A stretch of 64,000 bases of DNA from Bacillota bacterium (GTDB lineage Bacteria > Bacillota > Clostridia > Christensenellales > SZUA-584): positions 1 through 64,000 of the forward strand of contig JAEYKW010000050.1 of assembly GCA_023408075.1 (NCBI GenBank). Reading direction: 5' to 3'. This document shows positions 52,078 to 60,453 of this stretch, piece by piece. The notes beneath the pieces are model-generated. The model was not told the origin of the DNA and searched no databases. It worked only from the letters and a program-made list of their open reading frames with translations. The position numbers were made by a program, and so were the translations under genes. Each line of letters begins with the position of its first letter. The stretch's first letter is position 1.

Positions 52078-52300
52078 AGGCTTCTCCTTGAGAGAAGAAT
52101 CCAGCGAGTCAAAAACCTCTTACCATGGCCCCCTCTGACGACTACCCTTATGGGTGGATTGGGGGCTGTCACCGATAGGTGACTGGGGGAGAGAAAACAC
52201 CTTGAGACCAGTCAATATCCGTTGCCTTCGGCATTTCGCACCTGCCTCTTTTAGGCTTATCGACAGCCCGGGCTTCCCCTTTTGGAGAAACTGCGCCAAC
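52078..52300. repeat. Cluster of short palindromic repeats before nagA
   Basis: Holds several hairpin units: CCCCCTCTGACGAC...GGGGG around 52130-52195 (including GTCACCGATAGGTGAC), and GGCTTCCCCTTTTGGAGAAACT near 52271. Similar units appear at 42.5 kb. They fill most of the gap between the ROK kinase and nagA genes, so no clear nagA promoter could be picked out. Confidence 0.6.
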
Positions 52301-52307
52301 GGCGACT

Positions 52308-52472
52308 CAGCTTGATGAAAACCCCATCCTGTCATGCTGAGGAGCGAAACGACGTGACTACGTAGTGGATTGCATCCCATGGCAAAACGCTTTAAACATG
52401 GGATTCTAGTCCACTTCGTAGTCAGTCGCTCACGCTCCATCAGAATGACACAAGTCACTTTGTCAGCAGCCT
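52308..52472. repeat. Dispersed palindromic element, copy 2
   Basis: 165 bp, inverted relative to copy 1. Starts CAGCTTGATGAAAACCCC, then TGTCATGCTGAGGAGCGAAA, the CATCCCATGGCAAAACGC and TTTAAACATGGGATT hairpin, CAGTCGCTCACGCTCC, AATGACACAAG, and ends CTTTGTCAGCAGCCT. Matches copy 1 along its whole length apart from about 25 extra bases in the arms. No open frame. Confidence 0.8.
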
Positions 52473-52578
52473 AGGCTTCTCCTTTAGGAGAAGGCTTTTC
52501 CAGCCACTCAATATTCATATTGTATTAAGCCTATTCTATCAGAACAAGCTTTTTTGCTCATAACCCAAGACTTTTGGC

Positions 52579-53922
52579 TCAGCAGGTGGGCAGCGATGCC
52601 GCCGCCATGGACTGTCCCACACGCCGGAACGTATCATCCGGCAGCAGCAGCTCCAGCTTTAAATCGCCGTATTCCTGCGCGAGCACACGCTTTGCCGTCA
52701 TCAATATCGTTTCTCCGCCCGCTCCGCCCATCACGCGGCCCAGCAGCAATACGCTGTTCATGCCGTATATGTCATGGTAAAACGCGAGCGTATGCCCAAG
52801 GTAACACCCGATGTCCGAGAATATCTGCAGCGCATCAAGGTCCCTCAGCGCCGCGGCATGCTGCACCGCTTTGAGCTTCTCGGCGGGCGAGCCATCCGGC
52901 AGCGCAAAGCGCGCATATTCCGCGAGCTTGATCACGCCGTCCTGCGAAAAATATGAAACACCGCAGCCGATATCGCCCGACCATTCGTCGCTCATCGCGT
53001 TCGGGTTCATGTCCACGGGCACAAACGCCAGCTCGTTGAGCCAGCCCGTGATGCTGCCCGTTTCATCCACATACCCGGCGGCTTCGCTCGTGCCCAGCGC
53101 AATGCCGAGCAGCGAGTTGCGGTCGAAATACATTGAGCCCGCGAGAGCGGTCACATCGCCGTCGTTGCAGACCTGTATCGGCACATCCCCCATCTCTTTC
53201 GCGGCGCGCAGATAGATATCGCGCACATGCGCTTCGAATTTGTCCAGAGGCACCGCGCGAAACAGCGAAGCCACGGCGGTGCGGTTGTCTATGAATATGC
53301 CCGCAGACGATACGCCGATGCCGTCCACACGCGGCATGTGCTCAGCCGCGCTTTTCATCGCCGCCACGATGCCCTCAAAGTGATAGGCCGGGTCCTCATT
53401 CGTCTTGGGGTACCAGACCACCTCTTCCGTGTAAACGGTTTTACCGTCGATCACGGCGGACACCTTGCGGTCGCTGCCGCCCGCGTCGAAGCCGATGCGG
53501 CAGCCGCCCAAATTTCTGCCGATGCTGCGCCTGGTCTTTTTGGCTTGCGGTTTATCCGCATAGTCTTTGTGGTCCACCTCAAACGGGTGCCGATAGACCC
53601 CGCCCATGAAATCCGCGTCGAACTGCCGCTGCCCGCCTTGGGTATAAGCCGCCGCGATATAGCGGTATATCTGCTTAGGGCCGCAGACGATAAGCCGAAA
53701 GCCTCCCTTTTGCCAGAGCAGCGTTTTAGCCATGCGCTCCGCAAAGATGCAGTCTGCCTCGCCCGTGCCGCGCATTTTAAGCTCCATTGTGGATATGCCG
53801 TCGTGCCTTTCCACGGCGATGCATAGCGGTATTGTCGCGTCCTGCTCATAAGCACGCTTGTATGCGCCGATGGGCGCAAATTGAGGATCGTAAAAAGGCT
53901 TGTTTTTAATGTCAACTTTCAT
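52579..53922 (-). CDS. ROK-family sugar kinase with N-terminal extension
   Basis: 447 residues; the ROK kinase part starts at about 140 with the ATP loop IGFDAGGSDRKVSAVIDG and continues with VDGIGVSSAGIFIDNRTAVA and CNDGDVTALAGS, which holds the catalytic-region Asp. The preceding 140 residues are not part of normal ROK kinases (about 300 residues) and contain no helix-turn-helix, so this is not a NagC-type repressor. The zinc CxCGxxGC motif common in ROK proteins is not seen. Position next to the phosphomutase and GH94 genes suggests GlcNAc (or a related hexosamine) as substrate. Confidence 0.8.
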   Translation of the reverse strand: MKVDIKNKPFYDPQFAPIGAYKRAYEQDATIPLCIAVERHDGISTMELKMRGTGEADCIFAERMAKTLLWQKGGFRLIVCGPKQIYRYIAAAYTQGGQRQFDADFMGGVYRHPFEVDHKDYADKPQAKKTRRSIGRNLGGCRIGFDAGGSDRKVSAVIDGKTVYTEEVVWYPKTNEDPAYHFEGIVAAMKSAAEHMPRVDGIGVSSAGIFIDNRTAVASLFRAVPLDKFEAHVRDIYLRAAKEMGDVPIQVCNDGDVTALAGSMYFDRNSLLGIALGTSEAAGYVDETGSITGWLNELAFVPVDMNPNAMSDEWSGDIGCGVSYFSQDGVIKLAEYARFALPDGSPAEKLKAVQHAAALRDLDALQIFSDIGCYLGHTLAFYHDIYGMNSVLLLGRVMGGAGGETILMTAKRVLAQEYGDLKLELLLPDDTFRRVGQSMAAASLPTC

Positions 53923-53933
53923 AGCCGTCTCCG

Positions 53934-55346
53934 TTACAGTTCCAAGTAGTCACGCCAGATGCGTACACAGTCTTCCGCGCCCGCCTCGTCCGCCATTTCG
54001 GCGCAGGTGCGCAGCAGCGGCTCGGTGCCCGAGAAGCGGCAGATGACCCAGCCGCCGTTTTTGAAGTACACCTTGCATCCGTCCATATATGAGACATGAT
54101 CGATATCAAACGGGAATTCGGGCAGCGCCCTTTTTTCAAACAGCAGGGCTTTGAGCTCCTGCTTGCGCTGCTGCGTCATTATAAAATCGGCATCCGCCAT
54201 ATGCACCTCGCCGAAACGGTCGGTCACCTCGCGGTAAATCGCCGAAAGCTTTTTGCCCGTTTTGGCCTCCATCTCCACGAGCAGCGTCGCGGCGTAAATG
54301 CCGTCCTTGCCCGGGATATGGCCGCGCACCGTCAGCCCGCCTGAGGATTCACCGCCAATCAGCGCATCCGCCTGCTCCATCTGTGCGGAAATATGCTTAA
54401 ACCCGACGGGCACCTCATAGCACGTTTCGCCGAAGCCCTGCGCCACGCGGTCGAGCAGATGCGTGGTGGAATTGTTGCGCACCACCGCGCCCTTCCAGCC
54501 TCGGTAGGCAAGCAGATAGTAATACAGCAGCACAAGAATCTTGTTCGGATGCAGGAATGTGCCGGTGTCATCGATGATCCCGATGCGGTCGGCATCGCCG
54601 TCCGTCGCGATACCGAGATCGCAGCCCGATTCCACAACAAAGTTTGAGAGCGCGCCGAGCGTCTGCAGCGTGGGCGAGGGCAGCCTGCCGCCGAACAGCG
54701 TATCATGCCGCTCGTGGATCACTTCCACCTCACACCGCGCGGTCAGCAGTATCGTTTGCAGGCTCGTCCGGCTCACCCCGTACATCGGGTCGAGTGCGAT
54801 TTTCAAGTGCTTGTTCTTAATCGATTCCAAATCGACGAGCGCGAGTATGCTGTCGATGTATTTGTTGAACGGATTCACGAGCTTGGCAATGCCTGTTTCG
54901 AGCGCCTTTGCGTACGGCACCACGACAATCTCGCTGCCCTCGAGCGCCGCGATATGCTTTTCGATCTCGTCCGTCACGAGTTCCGTCGCGTCGCGCCCGC
55001 CCTCGGTAAACACCTTGATGCCGTTATAGAGCGCGGGGTTGTGGCTCGCCGTCACGGCCATGCCGTACGGGAGCTTGCCGTCGCGCACGGTATACATGAT
55101 CAGCGGTGTCGGCGCCTCGCGGTCGAGCAGCATGCAGGGCACGCCTGCTCCCGCGCAGACCTCGGCCACCCATTGCGCCGCTTCCCGGCTTAAAAACCGT
55201 CGGTCGTACCCGACGCAGATGCCGCGCTGCGCCACGCCCTGCTCTGCCATCATCGCGCAGACCGCCGCGGTAAGCAGCTGCACATTGCTCTTTGTAAAAT
55301 CCTCTCCGATAATGGCGCGCCATCCGCCGGTCCCGAATTTAATCAT
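53934..55346 (-). CDS. Phosphohexomutase (phosphoglucomutase/phosphomannomutase family)
   Basis: 470 residues, four-domain alpha-D-phosphohexomutase. KFGTGGWRAIIGEDF at the start, catalytic phosphoserine in TASHNPALYNGIKVF (Ser101), metal loop DGDADRIGIID, sugar-binding GGESSGG, and phosphate-binding RFSGTEPLLR near the end. In this operon the likely job is GlcNAc-1-phosphate to GlcNAc-6-phosphate (inference). GGGGG seven bases before the ATG at 55346 supports this start, which overlaps the GH94 stop by 8 bp. Confidence 0.9.
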   Translation of the reverse strand: MIKFGTGGWRAIIGEDFTKSNVQLLTAAVCAMMAEQGVAQRGICVGYDRRFLSREAAQWVAEVCAGAGVPCMLLDREAPTPLIMYTVRDGKLPYGMAVTASHNPALYNGIKVFTEGGRDATELVTDEIEKHIAALEGSEIVVVPYAKALETGIAKLVNPFNKYIDSILALVDLESIKNKHLKIALDPMYGVSRTSLQTILLTARCEVEVIHERHDTLFGGRLPSPTLQTLGALSNFVVESGCDLGIATDGDADRIGIIDDTGTFLHPNKILVLLYYYLLAYRGWKGAVVRNNSTTHLLDRVAQGFGETCYEVPVGFKHISAQMEQADALIGGESSGGLTVRGHIPGKDGIYAATLLVEMEAKTGKKLSAIYREVTDRFGEVHMADADFIMTQQRKQELKALLFEKRALPEFPFDIDHVSYMDGCKVYFKNGGWVICRFSGTEPLLRTCAEMADEAGAEDCVRIWRDYLEL

Positions 55347-57744
55347 TGGCTTCATCCCCCATTTGCACCTCCACATGGCATACGCTGCCCTGCGGCAGCA
55401 CCGGCAGCTTTTTCACGGCTTTGCCGTCAGCGGTGATGCGCTTCACGCCGCGCTGGACGCCGGACGTATTATCCACCGTAATATGATATGTCGCACCGCG
55501 CCATTCGCGGCTGATTTGGAAGCTCTTCCAGTCGGACGGCACGCACGGGTCCACAGTAAGTCCGTCAAAATCCGGCTTGACGCCGAGTATATACTGCGTG
55601 GACGCGAAATACGCCCAGCCCGCAGTCCCGGTCATAAACGGATGCCGCGCGCGGCCGCGCGCCGTGTGCGCCGCGCCCATCACAAACTGGCAGTACGAAT
55701 ACGGCTCCGCCTGCCGGATTTCGATCATGTCGTTTTGATGATACGGGCACAGCGCGTCGTAAAAACGCATCGCGTCCGCGCCGTTGCCGAGCAGGCACTG
55801 CGCCGCCCAGCCCCACGGATTCGGGTGCGAGAATATCGCGCCGTTTTCCTTCACGCCCGGATAAACGCGCGTCACAAACCCGATGCCGTCGTCCGGCTTG
55901 GTATACGGGGGCGCGTTGAGCATGAGCCCGTATTTTGTAAGCAGGTATTCCTCCACCGCTTTCATGGCTTTTTGTCCGTGCTGTTTGGACGCGACACCCG
56001 AGAGCACGGCCCATGTATTGCTTTCCAGATGGACCTTGCCCTCGGTATCGGACTGCGTGCCGATTTTGCGGCCATCCGCCGTGATGCCGCGGATGTACCA
56101 CTCCCCGTCCCAAAGCACATCCTCGCAAATCTGCTTCACACGGGCCGCCATGCCTTCGTAATATGCCGCGTCCTCAACGCGTCCGAGAAACTTTGCCAGC
56201 GACACAAACTGTATGAGCGCCCAATGGTGGAGGAAGCTGACCATCGCGCTCTCGCCGCCGCCCAGATTTAAACAATCGTTCCAGTCGGCGCGCAATCCTT
56301 TGCATATGCCATGTGCGCCCACCTGTTCTGCGGAAAAATCGAGTATGCGGCACATGTGCTCGTACACACTGCCTTCCCCGCCGTCCGCGTATGTCACGGT
56401 CTCATCAACGAGGCCGGTCTCTCCCGTTTCTTTGATATAATTCACAATCGCGCCGATCAGCCAGAGCGCGTCGTCAGCGCACGCGTCCTTAATGCCGTGA
56501 ACGATGGATGCTTTGTCCGGCACCGGCACCACCGTGGGCGATTTGAAGCTCTGCTGTTGTTGATCCGGCTCGAACCAGACGGGCTCAAACAGATGCAGCC
56601 CGTACCCGGCTGTGGTCAGCGCGCGCAGCAGCTCTACAATGCGCTGTCGGCACTTTTTCGGGTTGGAATGCGGAATGCACATCGCGTCCTGCGCCGTATC
56701 GCGGTACCCGAGGCCGGTGCGCCCGCCCACTTCGATAAACGACGAAAAACGCGAGAACATCACGTTGATCTCGCTTTGGTACAGTGTCCACTGGTTTGTC
56801 AGCGTATTGAGCCCCTCGTCGGGCGTTTTCACCTGCAGCTTGGCGCACTTTTCATCCCAGAAGGCGCGCAGCTTCGCAAACTGTGCGTCCGCCGCCTGCC
56901 CGCTGCCGTACTTTTGGCGCATGGTTTTGCCAGCTTCAATGCCGCCTTCGCCGAGCAGATAGATGAGCCGTACTTCCTCGCCCGGCGCGAGGGTCAGCTT
57001 TTTCTGCAGACAGCCGCAATGGTTGCCTCCCTTTTCAAAGCTGCCGCCGCAGGCACCGCGCTCCACGGTGAGCGGGTTCTTCTCGGTGCGGTACGGGCCG
57101 ATAAAGCTGTCGCGCAGGCAGTCGAAGCCATCTGCCTCGAAATTGGACGTGAAAAACTGATAGCCGTTTTCTTCGTAGTAAAGATCGTGCTCAATCACGC
57201 CGTCCTCACAGCGCGAGCCCGCCGCATACAGGCTCATCTGGAAATTGCGGTTATCCATATCGATATGATGAAAAGAAAATTCAAGGTATGAGTAAACGCT
57301 CAGCTGTCGCGGCGCACCGCCCGTGTTTTTGATGCGTACATCCCAAATTTCCACCGGGTCGTCGGGTGCCACGAAAAGTGTTTGCTCGGCATGAATGCCG
57401 CTGTAATCACAAATATATCTGGAGTAGGAGAAGCCGTGGCGGCATGAATAGCTTGCTTGATCGAGCGGTTTGCCCACCGGCTGCCACGAGACGCTCCAAT
57501 AATCCTTGGTGTCGTCGTCGCGCAGATAGATGTAATGCCCGGGACCGTCCATAGGCACGCCGTTGGGACGAAAGCGCGTGATCCGGTGATACTCGGGCGA
57601 GCCGTAGAAAAGGTAGCCGCCCGCCGTATGGTTCAGCACGCCGCACATATCTTTAATGCCGATATAATTCGTCCATGAAACAGGCAGGTCGACCCGGTCT
57701 ATGACATACTCACGGTTTTCTTCATCGAAATAACCAAAACGCAT
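55339..57744 (-). CDS. chbP: GH94 phosphorylase, N,N'-diacetylchitobiose phosphorylase type
   Basis: 801 residues, the size of characterised chitobiose phosphorylases. N-terminal beta-sandwich (to about 270), linker helices, (alpha/alpha)6 barrel and a small C-terminal sheet. Barrel motifs: SSFIEVGGRTGLGYRDTAQD (about 334-353) and GLRADWNDCLNLGGGESAMV with the proton-donor Asp at about 487, followed by SFLHHWAL. The phosphate-binding HPNPWGWA and TGTAGWAYFA stretches are present. It should cleave (GlcNAc)2 plus phosphate to GlcNAc-1-phosphate and GlcNAc; GH94 also includes cellobiose enzymes, but NagA/NagB nearby favour chitobiose. ATG at 57744 has GGAG eight bases before. Confidence 0.88.
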   Translation of the reverse strand: MRFGYFDEENREYVIDRVDLPVSWTNYIGIKDMCGVLNHTAGGYLFYGSPEYHRITRFRPNGVPMDGPGHYIYLRDDDTKDYWSVSWQPVGKPLDQASYSCRHGFSYSRYICDYSGIHAEQTLFVAPDDPVEIWDVRIKNTGGAPRQLSVYSYLEFSFHHIDMDNRNFQMSLYAAGSRCEDGVIEHDLYYEENGYQFFTSNFEADGFDCLRDSFIGPYRTEKNPLTVERGACGGSFEKGGNHCGCLQKKLTLAPGEEVRLIYLLGEGGIEAGKTMRQKYGSGQAADAQFAKLRAFWDEKCAKLQVKTPDEGLNTLTNQWTLYQSEINVMFSRFSSFIEVGGRTGLGYRDTAQDAMCIPHSNPKKCRQRIVELLRALTTAGYGLHLFEPVWFEPDQQQQSFKSPTVVPVPDKASIVHGIKDACADDALWLIGAIVNYIKETGETGLVDETVTYADGGEGSVYEHMCRILDFSAEQVGAHGICKGLRADWNDCLNLGGGESAMVSFLHHWALIQFVSLAKFLGRVEDAAYYEGMAARVKQICEDVLWDGEWYIRGITADGRKIGTQSDTEGKVHLESNTWAVLSGVASKQHGQKAMKAVEEYLLTKYGLMLNAPPYTKPDDGIGFVTRVYPGVKENGAIFSHPNPWGWAAQCLLGNGADAMRFYDALCPYHQNDMIEIRQAEPYSYCQFVMGAAHTARGRARHPFMTGTAGWAYFASTQYILGVKPDFDGLTVDPCVPSDWKSFQISREWRGATYHITVDNTSGVQRGVKRITADGKAVKKLPVLPQGSVCHVEVQMGDEAND

Positions 57745-57773
57745 GTGTTGCACTCCTTATTTTTATGTCACCT

Positions 57774-57779
57774 TGATTA
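57774..57779 (-). promoter_or_regulatory. Likely -10 box of the phosphorylase operon
   Basis: A perfect TATAAT on the minus strand, about 30 bp before the start codon. No good -35 hexamer lies 17 bp further up (TTATGC), consistent with activation from the palindrome immediately upstream. Confidence 0.5.
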
Positions 57780-57806
57780 TAAGACATAAGGAGTGAAAGC
57801 ATAATG

Positions 57807-57828
57807 GACAGGAATGTACATTCTTGTC
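57807..57828. promoter_or_regulatory. 22-bp palindrome upstream of the phosphorylase gene
   Basis: GACAGGAATGTACATTCTTG plus TC: arms GACA-x-GAATGT / ACATTC-x-TGTC with a single mismatched pair. It lies just upstream of the presumed -35 position, an activator location. The regulator is unknown; YesN-type proteins normally use direct repeats, so another regulator may be involved. Confidence 0.6.
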
Positions 57829-57974
57829 TGTGGTTGCGTATATTGCGATAACAGAGCATGAGCCAAAAAGCTCCTCTTTATGTGAAGAAATCTTTAACAA
57901 AAGCAGGCTTTAAGAGTTTTTAATGCGGTTTTACCTGGCTATTTTATTGCTGCGGTCAGTGCGTCATCTCTGCC

Positions 57975-60212
57975 TCAGTTGCCGGATGGTGTAACGGTTT
58001 GAGCCTTTTTTGAAATTGACGCGGGGATATGATCCTTATCTTTATCTTTAGGGTCAATTTCTTCCTTTACATTTTTAACTTTCTGACTTTCCTCATGCTT
58101 AAATGTATGTGCTGTTTCAAACATCCGGTACATCCAGCTATCTTGCATCCGCTTCATTTCATTACACAAAATCGTCAGCGAAGTATTATCACCATACTCG
58201 TTTTTGAGCCAATGCTTCATATCTTCATAATCCCACTTCAATGTAAATGCAAATATATCCTTATGATTTTTATCTTGCTTACCGTTTTTATGTTCACTTT
58301 CAACATTTGTCATGCTGTCCTCGGCATCTCTTTCAATCCTGTTGACCTCATTTCCAATATGTTCTCTAGAAGGGGTCGAACTGTTTAAGATTTCAGCTTC
58401 AATATCATCCAATAGCTTATTTAATTTCTCGTTGTTAATGTTTGCTTTTTCCTTTAATCTGTCTAAAGAATGCTGAATGGTCTCAAACTCCCATTCAAAT
58501 TGTTTCTTTATTTTTTTCTGCTTTTTGGTGCTTTTAACTTGCTCATTGACTTTCTTGTTCTCATCAACTAGATCGGAAGGCGAAATATTTAATACTGTCT
58601 CAGCAATTATGTCAAAGAAATCAAGCAAAAAGCCCGCATTCAAGTAATTCTTTTCTTCTAACAACTTTTTTATATGTGTTCTATAATCAAGATATATATC
58701 TTTTGCCTTTGCAAAAATTGAGAGTTCAAGCAAAGAGAAATAAATCTGATATTTTCTTTCTATACTGAGTACAAAATCTTCTTTCACCGTTTTTTCTGGA
58801 ATATTTATTTTTTCGTTCTGCTCTTCAATATAATTATCAGCTTTGTTGATTAACTTAATAAACTCTGAACGTTCGTTTTTAATTGCATAATCCTTTTCGA
58901 GGTAATCTTCGTCACAAATAACGATATCATAAAAGCACTTAACCAAAGCCATCACACAATTCAACTTGATTCTCTTGTTTTGGGAATTCATGGCTTCATA
59001 CAATTGACTGACGGCCTTTTCCTGACAGCTCACCAAATAGTCATAGCTGATATGTCCCATTTTTTTGTCGTCGTTGCTTTGTTTCTTTTCGTACTCGTCG
59101 CGTGCCTTCATATTCTGGCACATGGCTTCTAAATATTTACGTTCATATGTCCAGTCACATTTTTGGGTAGAAATATGACGTTTGCAAATTGAGCCATCTG
59201 CGCTCTCGCATTCTTTAATTTCATTCAAGTGATTAAGGCAAGCATTATAATCTTTTGAATGCAAATAATCCCTTGCGATATCAAGACAATTCTGATTGAA
59301 TTTTTTATAAAGCTTTGAAGTATGGCTGTTCGCTGTGAGTGAAAAACCATGCAGATCAGGAAAAATCGTCTTGACGTCCAAGCCAAAGTAGGTTTTCAGC
59401 TCTCGTCTGATATCTGCCTTATCATTTTTGTGGATGGGTACAATTTCAAAATAACTGTCTTCGACCTCAGGAAGCCCGAAAATGAATATGCTGCTCTGAT
59501 TGTTCACCCTGCCGTTTGTTTTTCTGGGTTTCCAGTACCAAAAGTGTTCGTCAGAGACTCTTTCTTCACACCTATATGTGAGAATATCTTCGACACTTGT
59601 CTTTTCTCTCTCTTTTAGCGTCATGACATCAAGAAACTTTTCCCGGTTTTGCTCGGAATTAAGATTAATTATATAGAGAGCGCCATGTGCTTCCTCATCA
59701 CCCTCAATCGAATTCTTTTCGTAGTTTTCCTCTCGTTTGCGGTCATTCGCAGCTTTTTCATCCTTCGCTTTCTGATCGCCCGTGTTCACACTCTTGTCGT
59801 CGCTTGATTTCGGGCTTGTTGCAAACCACAGAGAGACGAGCAGATTCAAACTAAAATCGGTCAAACATGTTGCGCCGCCCAGATGCTGCACTTGCGCAAG
59901 CAGCTCAAGCTCGCTCATTTGAGCCAAATCTTCATTGTTAATGCCCTTGTAATGGCCGGTTTTTATTTCGTCGAGTAATACCTTATGGTAATTGATAAAA
60001 TCGAGCTGGCTTCTTTCGTTGTTGTTTCTGAAACGCCTTGCCGCTGCCGACTCCAAAGCATAATTGATATTCGGCAGTCCCCGAAAAACAAGAAACTTCT
60101 CTTTGTCTTTTTGAAATATCTTGTAAACCTCGTTAATGATCTTTAACGTTTTTAATTGCTCTTGGGGGGAATCTGAAGAATTGCTTTGAGCTTTATTTTC
60201 GTTCTCAGGCAT
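57975..60212 (-). CDS. FRG-domain protein of unknown function
   Basis: 745 residues, no signal peptide or membrane helix. The N-terminal part has the FRG-domain pattern: FLVFRGLPNINYALESAAAR (about 40-59) and LLAQVQHLGGATCLTDFSLN followed by LLVSLWFAT (about 104-132), then a charged insert (135-175) and a return of the domain (GALYIINL). From about 290 the protein is all-helical, Lys/Glu-rich and TPR-like in character, with a basic coiled-coil-like region near 595-640 and a charged tail. The coding region is clearly AT-rich with AAA/GAA-type codons, unlike its neighbours, suggesting recent transfer. GAGAGGCGG before the ATG at 60212 decides the start. FRG proteins are little understood; a defence role is possible but unproven. 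Confidence 0.75.
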   Translation of the reverse strand: MPENENKAQSNSSDSPQEQLKTLKIINEVYKIFQKDKEKFLVFRGLPNINYALESAAARRFRNNNERSQLDFINYHKVLLDEIKTGHYKGINNEDLAQMSELELLAQVQHLGGATCLTDFSLNLLVSLWFATSPKSSDDKSVNTGDQKAKDEKAANDRKREENYEKNSIEGDEEAHGALYIINLNSEQNREKFLDVMTLKEREKTSVEDILTYRCEERVSDEHFWYWKPRKTNGRVNNQSSIFIFGLPEVEDSYFEIVPIHKNDKADIRRELKTYFGLDVKTIFPDLHGFSLTANSHTSKLYKKFNQNCLDIARDYLHSKDYNACLNHLNEIKECESADGSICKRHISTQKCDWTYERKYLEAMCQNMKARDEYEKKQSNDDKKMGHISYDYLVSCQEKAVSQLYEAMNSQNKRIKLNCVMALVKCFYDIVICDEDYLEKDYAIKNERSEFIKLINKADNYIEEQNEKINIPEKTVKEDFVLSIERKYQIYFSLLELSIFAKAKDIYLDYRTHIKKLLEEKNYLNAGFLLDFFDIIAETVLNISPSDLVDENKKVNEQVKSTKKQKKIKKQFEWEFETIQHSLDRLKEKANINNEKLNKLLDDIEAEILNSSTPSREHIGNEVNRIERDAEDSMTNVESEHKNGKQDKNHKDIFAFTLKWDYEDMKHWLKNEYGDNTSLTILCNEMKRMQDSWMYRMFETAHTFKHEESQKVKNVKEEIDPKDKDKDHIPASISKKAQTVTPSGN

Positions 60213-60390
60213 AATAAGCCGCCTCTCGATGTTGCACAATGAAAAGTCAGACATGTTGTTACAAAACCCTGCTGTCCCTCATGTTTTCGGCAACGGTAAT
60301 TATTAGCAACATTATACAATGGCATTCTATTTAATTCAATAATTTAGCATAATAATTATGTTTATTACAGAATGCATTTTTTCACTTTGC

Positions 60391-60425
60391 AAAAAATCCC
60401 CCGAAAGCATATTCCTTCGGGGGAT
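60391..60425 (-). terminator. Rho-independent terminator of the ior-ligase operon
   Basis: ATCCCCCGAA (60396-60405) pairs with TTCGGGGGAT (60416-60425); on the minus strand TTTTTT follows. It lies 29 bp after the ligase stop. Confidence 0.88.
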
Positions 60426-60453
60426 CGCCATCCGTCTTAATATTCAAACTGCT

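Noticed and set aside
55039..57291. Two long plus-strand frames (410 and 326 codons)
   Set aside because: Antisense to the phosphohexomutase and GH94 genes; an effect of GC-rich codons, without ribosome sites or recognisable domains.
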